Shown here piece by piece: positions 24,761 to 34,563 of a DNA stretch of 64,000 nt (the stretch's first letter is position 1; each line of letters opens with the position of its first letter). The translations under genes and the position numbers were made by a program. The notes under the pieces are model-generated. The model made no database searches. It saw only the letters and a list, made by a program, of their open reading frames with translations, and was not told the DNA's origin. Location of the stretch: NCBI GenBank assembly GCA_033065855.1, contig JAVXUO010002581.1:620001-684000 (forward strand). Direction: 5' to 3'. This DNA comes from Escallonia rubra. Lineage: Eukaryota; Streptophyta; Magnoliopsida; Escalloniales; Escalloniaceae.

Positions 24761-24769
24761 AATTGGTAA

Positions 24770-24930
24770 TGTACCCGTTATACTAAATTTTTCTCAAATT
24801 TCTTCAAAAATTCTAGGATAGATATAATAGATGCATACATTTACTTTAATTATCTGCAGCAGATGCAAACATCGACTTTAATCATTGTTTATCCCTTAAT
24901 TTGTCATACAGTATTTAATTTTAATATGTA
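24770..24930. other. Short spacer between MULE and Helitron relative
   Basis: AT-rich sequence with no feature; listed only to close the gap between two insertions. Confidence 0.5.
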
Positions 24931-24931
24931 A

Positions 24932-25732
24932 CTAGTTTTGATCCCATGCATTGCACACATGGACAACAACTATCAAAATACTTGTTGAGAGATCTCGTAT
25001 TTGTATGCCTAATAAGAATTACAAAATTGGTAGTGACAATAACATAATTAAAAATTCATTTTTTACTAATTTTTATCGTTAGAAATGAACTTGAGCAATA
25101 ATTGTTAGTTTTTAGCGACAAATGAAGATAAAAAAACAGTGTATGAAATAATAAAAATAGTCTCTCATAACTAATAGCAATTGCAGTGATAATAGTAACA
25201 AAAATAACTCGTGTCTTGATGTTGTATTACTCAAGATCACCAAGAACAGAGTAACAGTATATAATAAATGATTGAAAAAAATGGGAGCGTAAACTATATA
25301 TAAAACTTCTAATGAAATAAAAGAAATGAGATTATGATAGTTTAATAGAAAAACTGATGGAGAATAATGTGTTTCTCTAAATAATAAAAAAAAATTAAGA
25401 TTAGAAAAGAATATATAGAGAATTGCTTTTGTCAAAATTTAGGAATTAATGGAATTGTAAAGATATAAATAAAAGTTTTGGACATGTTGACATAGAATAT
25501 AAAGAAATGTAAAATCTATATAATTGGTTGAATTTCAAATGGAAAAAAGAAATTTAAATCAAAATTTTTGTGTGTGTGAGTGAGAGAGAGAGAGAATCCA
25601 AATCATTATTACAAAATTAAGTAAATTTAAAATATTTCAAAATAAGAAAGTTCATATGTCGAATTAAGAGAGTGTCTAACTAAGCGATATCTGGACAATA
25701 TTCTCTCAGCTTCGACTTATATATATATATTA

Positions 25733-25771
<39 letters not shown>

Positions 25772-25775
25772 CTAT
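24932..25775 (-). mobile_element. Non-autonomous Helitron, minus strand, same family as 59281-60136
   Basis: Read on the minus strand, the 3' end is a CCATGTGTGCAATGCATGGG hairpin followed by ATCAAAACTAG and a T, which is the Helitron layout of hairpin, about 8 nt, then CTAG. The body aligns to the plus-strand element at 59281-60136 along its length. Shared marks include GAAGCTGAGAGAATATTGTC, a CT/GA microsatellite, and a stretch translating as LTLFLVILSNTTS in both. The expected 5' end lies in or just beyond the (TA)n run at 25719-25770; a clear TC start is not seen, so that boundary is approximate. Confidence 0.75.
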
Positions 25776-26007
25776 TTGCGTTTCTCTGCAATCCATTATC
25801 AAAGCCCAGCGCGACGCCAGTTTTAGTCTTTTAAATTTGGACACCTCTCTAACTGGACCGCAATATTGGACTTGAAAATGGGATTCCATCTGGACCTGGA
25901 CTGATTCGATTCTCATTTTATGGTCTAGGTGCCCAGTAAAGGTAGGCCGTTACCTTTTGTTTCATCAATTATTATTTCCCCAAATAATCACAGCCATAAC
26001 TTGCAAG

Positions 26008-27884
26008 TAGGGCTGCAATTTGGGCTGGGTTAGAATGGGTTTTAACCAACCCAGCTCATATATGGACAGGTTTTAACCCATGAAACCCAAGTAATTTAAA
26101 AGTGGGTTGGTTTGAGCTGGGTTAATGTTTATATGAATTAAAATGGGTCAAGCCCATTAAAACCAAGCTAACCCATCCTAACCCAAAAACAAAAAACCAA
26201 GTCAACGAATCTTCCTTCATTCTCTTCTTCCTCGACAGTCGGCTGAGGCGTTGCAAATTTTGCCCAAAAAGGGCCGGCGCAAAGAAGTAGAAACGGTTGG
26301 GGACAGGGGACGACTGGGGAAGAACAAAACGTTGGCGCCGGAAAGTGAACCCGTAACATATTCTGGCTAGATCTCGGTCAGATCTCGGCCAAACTTCCAG
26401 AAACGGTAGCGAACGCCGTGACAGCTACAGACCCAGACGGCCAGACCACAGGAAAAATGACACTGCACCGGAGGAGGCCGGAAAGATGAAACCCAGATCT
26501 GTCAGAGGAACGTCCTCACCTGCCGAACTCGTTCACGAAACAGAGCCGGCCAAACAACGCAAGCTTCAACACCACCACCTGCGTGTAAAATTCAGCACCA
26601 CCGGAGCCAAATGGCCGGCCAAAAAACCACAAGCAGCTTAGTGAGTTACATCCCAGTCACCAGCTTACATACACAGCCAAAACCGTCAAGAAGCTTCGAA
26701 AACCTTCAAACCAAAATCACCTCAGCCATGATTCGAGCCACAGCAACTAGCAGCCGCGAAACTGGACGCCGGAATAAGGCAACGCCACTGGAAACGCAGC
26801 CTACAACCTCTCACTCTCTCTAAAACTTCCACGACAAGAGACAATCAGCAATCTCTCTCTCTAAAGGAACTCATATTCCAGCCACCTTACAGCCAAAACT
26901 CGGTACCTCCGACAATAACTGCACTACCTTTAGGGTTCGTTTGACAAATTTTTTTTTTTTGGTTTTCAGTTTTTAAAGAGCAGCTTAATTTTTTTTTTAT
27001 AAAAACAAGTGGGTGTTTGATAACCCCCTTTTTTTTTTTTGGTGTTTGGTAACCCTTTTTATTTTGACTTTTTTTTTTTGTGGTTTGCGGTGGCGGTGGT
27101 GGGATGTAGCGGTGGTGGTGGTGGTGACCGGCGGCCGGAGCGGAGGTGGTCGCCGGCAGCCGAAGGTGGCTGCCGGTGGTCGCCGACGGTGGCAGCCGGC
27201 AGTCTCCGGCGATGGTCACCGGCGGCCGGAAGTGGCTGCCGGTGGTCACCGGAGTGTTCGCCGGCGGCCGGAGGTGGCTGCCGGCGGTGGTCGCCTGAGG
27301 TGGCTGCCGGCGGTGGGAGGGTGGTGGTGGTGGTCTAAGAAAAAAAAACCAAAAGTGAAAAAAAAAACCAGTTTCTGGAATTTTTTTTTTTACTCTTCAG
27401 TTTAAAAACTGGTTTTTAAAATTGAAAAGAAAATGGTTACCAAACGCTCCTTTTTTTTCAGTTTTTAAAAACTGAAAAAAAAAAAAGAGGAAATTTTTTT
27501 TGTCAAACCTAGCCTTAGTTTCTTGTGACAAAATTTTAAGCAAAAAAAGTTTTAGCTTGCTGTTTACTTTGCCAGCTTGGCAGAAAATGTTTTGATTTAG
27601 GGTTTAAGAATCTTAAATCCTAAGTCAAATGTGAGTAATGTTAGTCTTTAAATAATGAAACCACGTTACAGAAAATTATTCATTCACGAATGAAACAAAA
27701 AATTAATTAGATGTTATTTGGGTTAGGTTGGGTTGAAACCCAAACCATAGCATTTTCACTTGGGTTGGGTTGGGCTTTTTTTACAAAAAGCCCAATTTGG
27801 GTCGGGTTGAGATGGGCTTTTAAAATGTTGGGTTTTCTCGGGTTGGGCTGAAAACCAACCCAACCCGTTCAAGTTGCACCCCTA
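26008..27884. mobile_element. hAT-type element with a nested MITE
   Basis: A perfect 8-bp target duplication CTTGCAAG flanks it (26000-26007 and 27885-27892). The ends are inverted: TAGGGCTGCAATTTGGGCTG on the left and TAGGGGTGCAACTTGAACGG on the right (minus reading). About 150 bp at each end is rich in AACCCA/TGGGTT motifs. No transposase is recognisable. The interior holds short low-complexity frames and a Tourist-like insertion at 26933-27514. Confidence 0.88.
26933..27514. mobile_element. Tourist-like (PIF/Harbinger) MITE with GC-rich core, nested in the hAT element
   Basis: It is flanked by TTA on both sides (26930-26932 and 27515-27517), the 3-bp target site of PIF/Harbinger MITEs. 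The ends are inverted: GGGTTCGTTTGACAAATTTT and GGCTAGGTTTGACAAAAAAA (minus reading), followed by poly-T and a shared TTTTCAGTTTTTAAA block. The centre (27085-27335) is a repetitive GGTGGTCGCCGGCGGCCGGA-type stretch with strikingly higher GC than the A/T-rich arms. No coding function is supported. Confidence 0.75.
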
Positions 27885-27892
27885 CTTGCAAG

Positions 27893-28914
27893 AGACATGA
27901 TAAAAAAATCGTAACAATATTCTTTTGAAACTTGATATTTTAGCTTCATTTTTAGCCATTTAATCTCACTGTCATCATGAAAGTTTTTCAGATATTGCTA
28001 TACGATCACTTTAGCGATACTTGTGGAGCTCAAATATCACTGCCGATTTTGTATGACACGTACTTTCTCCAGAACAATAGCGCATCATTTTATATGCAAA
28101 AAACTTATGGTGCGTGTTCTCATCTTGACTTCAAATTTTCATCGGTTAGTATGTGACCCCACAACTAGAATGCGTTTATGCAACAAGATGGACAATTTTT
28201 TTGTATTGAAGATGAAAATTGTACAGGAAAGACTTTAATGAGAAAAATATTACTTTCAATTAAAAGAAAAAAAAGGCAGGTCATACAGCCTTATCAATTG
28301 ATAAGACAAACTTCTATGCTATATGCAACCATATTATTCAAGGAGTGATATGTGTACTCTATTTTTTACCATTCGAATTTTATTTTGATCGTTAAGCTCT
28401 TAAAAATATCTCTCTATAGCCGCTTTATAACGCATTAAGATTGAATGATTAAGGAAATGAATAATTTATTCATTTGTGTGTGTTTGCATAATGGCAAAGC
28501 ATGCCATATATATAGTATAGCAATCAATTTAGATCCTAAAATTAACCTAATTTGGATCTAAGAATCAACTGTTTGTTTACATGAATAAATGAAATTCTCC
28601 TTTAATGAACAGTAGAGCTCAAAACCTTTGTCTCACTGCACGCAATCATTCATTTTTTTTTTTTTTTGGGGGTAATTATGTGTAATCATTTCTTGCTACA
28701 CTATAGTGCATTTTGTTTACTCTAGCAACTCTTCTCCTCGCTAATGCCATACATTGTAATGGCTATGAATATGTTGGTCATAGCAAGTTCAACTTTTCAG
28801 CAAGAAAGTTCCCCACATGGGCCACAGTCACCCCATCAATCCGCCTTAATATGCTCTCAAGTGACCACCAAGAACATCGGTTCATAAATCAATGGTCAAT
28901 AAAGCCAGTGACTA
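27893..28914. other. Intergenic, no gene recognised
   Basis: AT-rich sequence with a poly-T run near 28653-28667. No coding exon or terminal repeat can be supported. Confidence 0.5.
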
Positions 28915-28921
28915 AAGTACA

Positions 28922-31518
28922 TCCTTGCCTCTCGTCTGCAATCTGTTCTTAACAAGCTAGTCTCTCCTCTTCAAGCAGCTTTTGTTCCGAATAGACTAAT
29001 CAACGACAATAGCATCATTGTTCAAGAACTATGGCACACCATGAGAAAGAAGAAAGGGAAGAGTGGTCTTATGGCAATAAAAATTGACATGGAAAAGGCA
29101 TACGACAAAATGGAATGGGCTTTCATTCTTGCTGTTTTGGAAAAATTTGGCTTTGATAGTCGATGGTTAGGTTGGGTGAATCAGTGTATTAGCACAACCT
29201 CTTTCTCTACTCTCATCAATGGATCACCTCATGGCTTATTTCATCCGACTAGAGGTCTTCGGCAAGGGGACCCGTTATCCCCATTCCTGTTAATCCTGGG
29301 ATCGGAAATCTTAACCCGATTGATTCTTAGAGAAGAACAACAAGGCAAAGTTCATGGCATTCGAGCAAGCCGTGGAAGCCCTCCCATATCCCACCTTCTT
29401 TTTGCTGACGATCTTATCTTATTTTGCAGGGCTAATGCTTCTGAAGCAGGGGCAATTCTTAGATGCCTTAACAAATATGAAAATTGGTCGGGTCAGAAAA
29501 TAAATCGGAGCAAATCCAGAGTCTTTTTCAGCAAGAATATGGCACCTAATCATCGACGGGAGATATGTGAGCAATTGGAGCTCAAGCAAGCACCCCTCAG
29601 TGACAAGTATCTGGCCTGCCTATCTTCACCAACCAAAATAAAGTGGGGCTCTTCAAATCAATTTATGAGAGAGTGAATCAAAGGCTTTGTGGATGGAAGG
29701 CAAAGTGTCTATCTCAGGCGGGAAGGAGTACGCTAATAAAAGCAGTGGCTTTGTCTATTCCTGTGTACACTATGTCTACATTTGTTCTTCCTTCAGCGGT
29801 TTGCGATAAAATAGATAGCGCCATTAGGAGGTTTTGGTGGGGTTATAAGGAGTCCAAGCAGCATGCTTACTGCCCTAAGGCGTGGAACTCGATTTGCCTA
29901 CCAAAACAAGCTGGTGGGTTGGGATTTAAACTGATGAGAGAAGTGAATAAAGCGCTCATCGCGAAGCTTGGTTGGACTGTGATCAATTGCCCCGAAAAAA
30001 CTTGGGTAAGGATGATGGAAGCTAAGTATCTCAAGAAGACCTCTTTTCTGGATCATAAACCTCCCAAAGATGCTTCGTGGGTATGGAAGGGAATCATGTC
30101 AAGCCAAAAAATTATTCAGAAAGGAGCATGTTTCATTGTGGGAAATGGTGCTTCCATCGACATTCGGCATGACCCATGGATACCCACGTTGCAAGGTTTC
30201 AGATTTCCTTCTTCTTCAGCCATCAATCATAGCAACTCCAAGGTCTTGGACCTTATCGATCAACATTCTTGCACGTGGAAGAGGCTGAAATTGCACCGTC
30301 TCTTCCCGAATTCTGTCATCAAGGAAATTCTAAGTATTAGAATATCCCCATCTAGACCCCAGGACTTTTTAGCCTGGATCCCCTCCAAATCCGGGAAGTT
30401 CTCATCCAAGGCAGCCTACCTCTTGGAGAACAATCACTTGTTACAGCCAATACATCCTGGAACTTTTCAATTTTGGAAATCTCTGTGGAAAGCAAAAATT
30501 CGTGAGCGACATAAGCTGTTGGTTTGGAAGATTGCTTGGAATATCCTTCCTGTTCGCCTCAAAATCCAGATGTTCAATCCGGGTATGGACACTTCTTGCC
30601 CTCTATGTCAATCTGAGGAGGAATCTCCGGTCCATCTTTTTATTACATGTCCTTTCTCTCGAGCTATCTGGTTAGCTTCCCATAACTATTTTCGTCCTCC
30701 TCCCCTTACCTCTCCTTCCTATACACAAGCAACTTCCAATTTCCCTTTTTGGCTGGAGTTCATTATCCGTCCTGAGCTGCCTAATCACAGTGACAGCAAC
30801 GTTAAGCGCCATTATACTCTTTTTGCCTGTACTATATTAGACCAAATTTGGTGGTTACGTAACCAAAAAATCTTCCAAAAAATTGACCCATGTACGGACC
30901 AAGTTATTAAACAGGTTCAGCTTGCTTTTCGACGTAATCTGCATTTACTCATCCCAAATCAACAATCAATCAACCCCCCATCTTATAGCGTGGCGATTCC
31001 TTTCAATTGGCACCGGATTAATTTTGATGCAGCTATCAGAAGGGACAAGTCCATACAAGCGGCAGTCATCAGGGATCATGATGGAGTGGTTGTAGCTGCT
31101 CAGGCCCAAGCTTCCGCACCCATGAGCGCAGAATCGGCTGAAGCTGCTGCCGCTCTTCTCGCCATTAAATTGGCTTTAAGGTTGAATTGCTCTATGGTTG
31201 TTTTTGAGGGGGATGCTTCAGTGATAGTTGATTGGATGAATAACATTGAGTCGTCTCCGAGTTGGTCTAGTTTTGCGATGGTTGATGAATCCAAGGACAA
31301 TCTGAAACGCTTCAAGTGCTGGACTTTTGTAAAAGTCAATAGATCTGCAAATAGGATTGCTCATAATCTAGCCAGATGGGCTGATGTTAACAATTTCTTT
31401 GGCTTAGTTCCCTCTTCATCCATCTTCCCCTTTTTGTCAATGGATGGAGATGTGAACTGATTCCCTGTAATTTTTCTGCTGCACTTCTTTTATATGATGA
31501 CTTGCTTAGAAAAAAAAA
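28922..31518 (+). mobile_element. 5'-truncated L1-type LINE retrotransposon
   Basis: The element starts abruptly inside the reverse transcriptase domain and ends in a short 3' UTR with an A-tail (31509-31520). AAGTACA precedes the first LINE base (28915-28921) and follows the tail (31519-31525, partly merged with the A-run), a short probable target duplication. Truncation at the 5' end is typical of LINE insertion. It ends about 350 bp upstream of the aspartic protease start codon, in the same orientation. Confidence 0.85.
28929..31460 (+). pseudogene. LINE ORF2 fragment: reverse transcriptase, zf-RVT and RNase H
   Basis: The frame begins in the middle of the RT domain (RLQSVLNKLVSPLQAAFVPN) and continues through IDMEKAYDKMEW, GLRQGDPLSPFL and the catalytic FADD at 29401-29412. 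Near 29612 one base is missing: the conserved YLGLP-type motif is lost in one frame, and coding resumes from about 29645 in another. That second frame carries the thumb region (CGWKAKCLSQAGR), the zinc-binding reverse-transcriptase-associated domain (CPLCQSEEESPVHLFITCPF, about 30598-30660) and a plant-type RNase H (NFDAAIRRD, AESAEAAAALLAI, FEGDASVIVDW, about 31020-31390). It stops at 31458-31460. The frameshift and missing N-terminal endonuclease make it inactive, yet the second frame is open for 605 codons, suggesting a fairly recent insertion. Confidence 0.9.
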
Positions 31519-31525
31519 AAGTACA

Positions 31526-31871
31526 GCCACCACCATCATCCTCCTCTAAAAAGCTCAACACCATCACTTCACTTTCCTCTACACATCTTTTCACGAGACT
31601 TCAAAAAACCCAAACTAAACACCCACACAAGTAGAATGAAACCCACACCCAAACTCAGATCACCTTTGACAAAATCTAGTCTCCCGTTTCTTAAACCCCT
31701 CATTCAAAGCCCCTCTCCCCCTTACTCTTCTTGGCTTTGTCCCCTTAAAGCAAGTCCAACGTGACCCTCTTTAGTTTACAGTTTACACACCCCCGTTTCC
31801 TCTCTCCTTAGTCTTCACTTATATGCACACACCACAGTAGTCCCACTTCCCACATCTCCCTTTCTTCTACC
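31526..31871 (+). promoter_or_regulatory. Proximal promoter and leader of the aspartic protease gene
   Basis: The 346 bp between the LINE tail and the ATG are C/T-rich. CACTTATATGCACAC near 31816-31830 is the best TATA-like motif, and the pyrimidine-rich CCCACATCTCCCTTTCTTCTACC leads into the ATG. CACACC repeats lie just upstream. The assignment rests on position and motif only. Confidence 0.4.
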
Positions 31872-33329
31872 ATGGCAGCAAGAGGGTTTCTCTTCTGCTG
31901 CGTTCTCTTGGCTTTCTCGTTCTCTCTTGTTCTTTCTCGAAGCTCACCCCTGAGCTCACAGGCTTCAGTTCTTGACGTTTCTTTGTCGAATCAGAAAACG
32001 CTAGATGTGCTTTCGTTCGAGCCCCAAACGATCCGAAATTACGACCTAGAGCAACAGGGTGTAGAGTCTGCATCTGGGTTCACCCTGCAACTGCATTCTC
32101 GAGCTTCTGTTCACAAGCCCACCCACAAGGACTACAGGGCGCTGACATATGCTCGACTCGAGCGCGACTCAGCCCGAGTCAGATCGCTCCAGACCAGGCT
32201 AGATCTGGCAATCACCGGCATTGCCAACTCAGATCTAATACCTCAAGAAACCGTGTTGGAATCTGAAGCATTGGAAGTCCCGGTAATTTCCGGGACGAGT
32301 CAGGGAAGCGGGGAGTACTTCTCCCGGGTGGGAATCGGCCGCCCGCCGAGTCAGGTCTACATGGTGCTCGACACGGGCAGTGACGTCAACTGGCTGCAAT
32401 GCGCCCCCTGCGCCGACTGCTACCAGCAAGCAGACCCGATCTTCGAGCCGGCTTCTTCTTCGTCCTACTCGCCGTTAACTTGCGACACCCACCAGTGCAA
32501 ATCCCTAGACGTGTCGGAATGCAGGAACGACACGTGTCTCTACGAGGTCTCTTACGGCGACGGCTCGTACACCGTCGGGGATCTGGTGACGGAGACGGTC
32601 ACCTTCGGCGACTCGGCTTCCGTCAACAATATCGCCATCGGCTGCGGACACAACAACGAGGGCCTGTTCGTCGGAGCCGCCGGCTTGATCGGCCTCGGCG
32701 GCGGCTCGCTCTCTTTCCCATCGCAGATCAACGCCACGTCTTACTCCTACTGCCTAGTGGACCGTGACTCCGACTCGGCCTCGACCCTCGAGTTCAACTC
32801 GGCGACTCCCCCTAACGCCGTCACCGCTCCGTTACTCCGGAACCACAAGCTCGACACGTTTTACTACGTCGACTTAACCGGACTCAGCGTGGCCGGGAAC
32901 TTGCTGTCCATCCCTCCGTCTTCCTTCCGCTTGGACGACAACGGCGAAGGAGGGGTAATCGTCGACTCGGGCACCGCCGTGACTCGGTTACGCACCGAGG
33001 CGTACAACTCGCTCCGCGACGCGTTCGTTCAAGGCACAAAGAACTTGCCGTCCACAAACGGCGTGGCCTTGTTCGACACTTGCTATGACCTGTCGTCAAA
33101 GAAGAGCGTGGAGGTGCCAACGGTGTCGTTTCACTTTTCCAACGGTAAGGAGTTGCCACTGCCGGCCAAGAATTACCTGATACCGGTCGACTCGGCGGGG
33201 ACGTATTGCTTCGCCTTTGCTCCGACGTCGTCTTCGTTGTCGATAATTGGGAATGTGCAGCAGCAGGGGACACGTGTCAGTTACGACCTGGCGAACTCAC
33301 TTATTGGGTTCACGCCCAATAAGTGCTAA
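31872..33329 (+). CDS. Pepsin-like aspartic protease, ASPARTIC PROTEASE IN GUARD CELL 1-like (A1B family)
   Basis: This is an intronless 485-codon frame. Residues 5-22 (GFLFCCVLLAFSFSLVLS) form a hydrophobic signal peptide, followed by a pro-region to about residue 140. The mature part begins near GSGEYFSRVGIG. The two catalytic motifs are intact: VLDTGSDVNWLQC, with the aspartate at residue 167, and IVDSGTAVTRL, with the aspartate at residue 365. The flap-side YGDGSYTVGD and the cysteine-rich insert CAPCADCYQQADPIFEP are hallmarks of plant atypical (nucellin-like) aspartic proteases. It ends IGFTPNKC with the family's final cysteine and no plant-specific insert. Length and motif order fit ASPG1-like proteins. 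Arabidopsis ASPG1 acts in ABA signalling in guard cells; that role is known for the family and is not shown here. The codons are strikingly GC-rich compared with the surroundings. The first ATG is preceded by a pyrimidine-rich leader. Orthology to ASPG1 rather than a close paralogue is likely but unproven. Confidence 0.93.
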   Translation: MAARGFLFCCVLLAFSFSLVLSRSSPLSSQASVLDVSLSNQKTLDVLSFEPQTIRNYDLEQQGVESASGFTLQLHSRASVHKPTHKDYRALTYARLERDSARVRSLQTRLDLAITGIANSDLIPQETVLESEALEVPVISGTSQGSGEYFSRVGIGRPPSQVYMVLDTGSDVNWLQCAPCADCYQQADPIFEPASSSSYSPLTCDTHQCKSLDVSECRNDTCLYEVSYGDGSYTVGDLVTETVTFGDSASVNNIAIGCGHNNEGLFVGAAGLIGLGGGSLSFPSQINATSYSYCLVDRDSDSASTLEFNSATPPNAVTAPLLRNHKLDTFYYVDLTGLSVAGNLLSIPPSSFRLDDNGEGGVIVDSGTAVTRLRTEAYNSLRDAFVQGTKNLPSTNGVALFDTCYDLSSKKSVEVPTVSFHFSNGKELPLPAKNYLIPVDSAGTYCFAFAPTSSSLSIIGNVQQQGTRVSYDLANSLIGFTPNKC

Positions 33330-34558
33330 AGTTTTTTTAAAAAAAATTTGTTTAAGTGTTTGATGTGAGTTGTTGGGTGTGGTCCGCCTTGAATAAGGGG
33401 TAAAGGTTGTGACCCGTGAGGGGGTGGGGGAGCCACTCTGTCGGTGTGTGTTATTATTGCAATTTTAGTTGGGTTATTTTTGTATAGCTACAAGTAATAG
33501 CTGGAGGGTGAAAAAATTATGAAGTCATTATCTAAATTTTACTCGTTTATCTCCTACTGCTTTCCAACCAAAAAAATGAAAAGAAAATTGCTTTCCAAAA
33601 ACTTATGCCGTAAAAATGATCGTTCATGTTACGTCGTCACTGATATCTTTTAGTTTAAAGATAAATTACAGTCAAATTCGTAAGTTTTACAAAACTGACA
33701 CCCGTATCTAAGCTTTGTGAAATATATGCCGGACGTTACAGTTCTATCACCTTAACCGAAGATTTTTGTGATGTGGCAATACATAAAGTAAAAATCGCAA
33801 TACTATCTCTAATACGTACTTTATACATCTTCTTTCTTCCCGTTTCTTGCTCTCTCCTCATTTCATCTCTCGTCTCTCTCTTAATCTAGATTCCCTCTTC
33901 CCTTCTCTTTCTAATATCAAATCAAAAGGCCACCACTTACATCCACGATTGACCCACCGCCGTCGTCACCTCCAATACCAACACCAAAACCACACCCATA
34001 CCTTACCCGCATCACCACAGCCGGTCCAGCCATACACACCATCAATGCTCGTCCAACCATACACTAGCCATAACCCAACTGCAAAATGCTCTCATTTTGC
34101 TCCTTTTTTCCACGACCACCATCACCATCGCCGGTCCAGCCATAACGCCACCCATCACTACCTCCCTCGCCATCGTCATCCCATGACAACCATGCCACCC
34201 CTTACTGAAATTCACCACCAGGCCACCTCCCCAATCAAATCAGAATAATGAAATCCCCTCACTGAAATTCATCACAACTCCCTTCACCGAAATTCATCAC
34301 CAAGCCACCTCTCACTGAAATCCCAAATTTCACCGATGGTGGTCAGAATTATTCTGGTTTTTTTTATCAAAATTGCTTAAAGGTTTCTTCAAATTTATGT
34401 ATTCACTCTTTGTCGTTCCCTAGGTGCAGTGGTTGAATCTGGGTTGAGGGTGAGTTTGGGTTGTCAGTAGTAGGCTAGGGGGGTTCTATATAGAAGGTCC
34501 TAGCCCTTATTCTAGGTTTTATGGAGAATCAGTAATGTCTTGGGAGGGAGGGGAGGGC
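33330..34558. other. 3' flank of the protease gene, no further gene recognised
   Basis: The 3' UTR and terminator of the protease gene must lie in the first few hundred bases, but no clear AATAAA is placed. 33640-34330 reads like repeat-derived sequence (an AAATTACAGTCAAATTCGTA start and CCACCATCACC-rich tracts), with no matching second terminus found. Confidence 0.45.
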
Positions 34559-34563
34559 CTAGG

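Noticed and set aside
27013-27405. Gly/Val/Arg-rich frames on the plus strand and Pro/His-rich frames on the minus strand
   Set aside because: They arise from the GGTGGTCGCCGGC repeat inside a MITE and have no protein-like features.
32399-33273. Overlapping frames of 120-130 codons on both strands
   Set aside because: Shadows of the GC-rich aspartic protease gene; their Arg/Ser composition comes from reading it out of frame.
33640-34330. Start resembling a MULE end (AAATTACAGTCAAATTCGTA)
   Set aside because: No inverted partner or target duplication found in the following kilobases.
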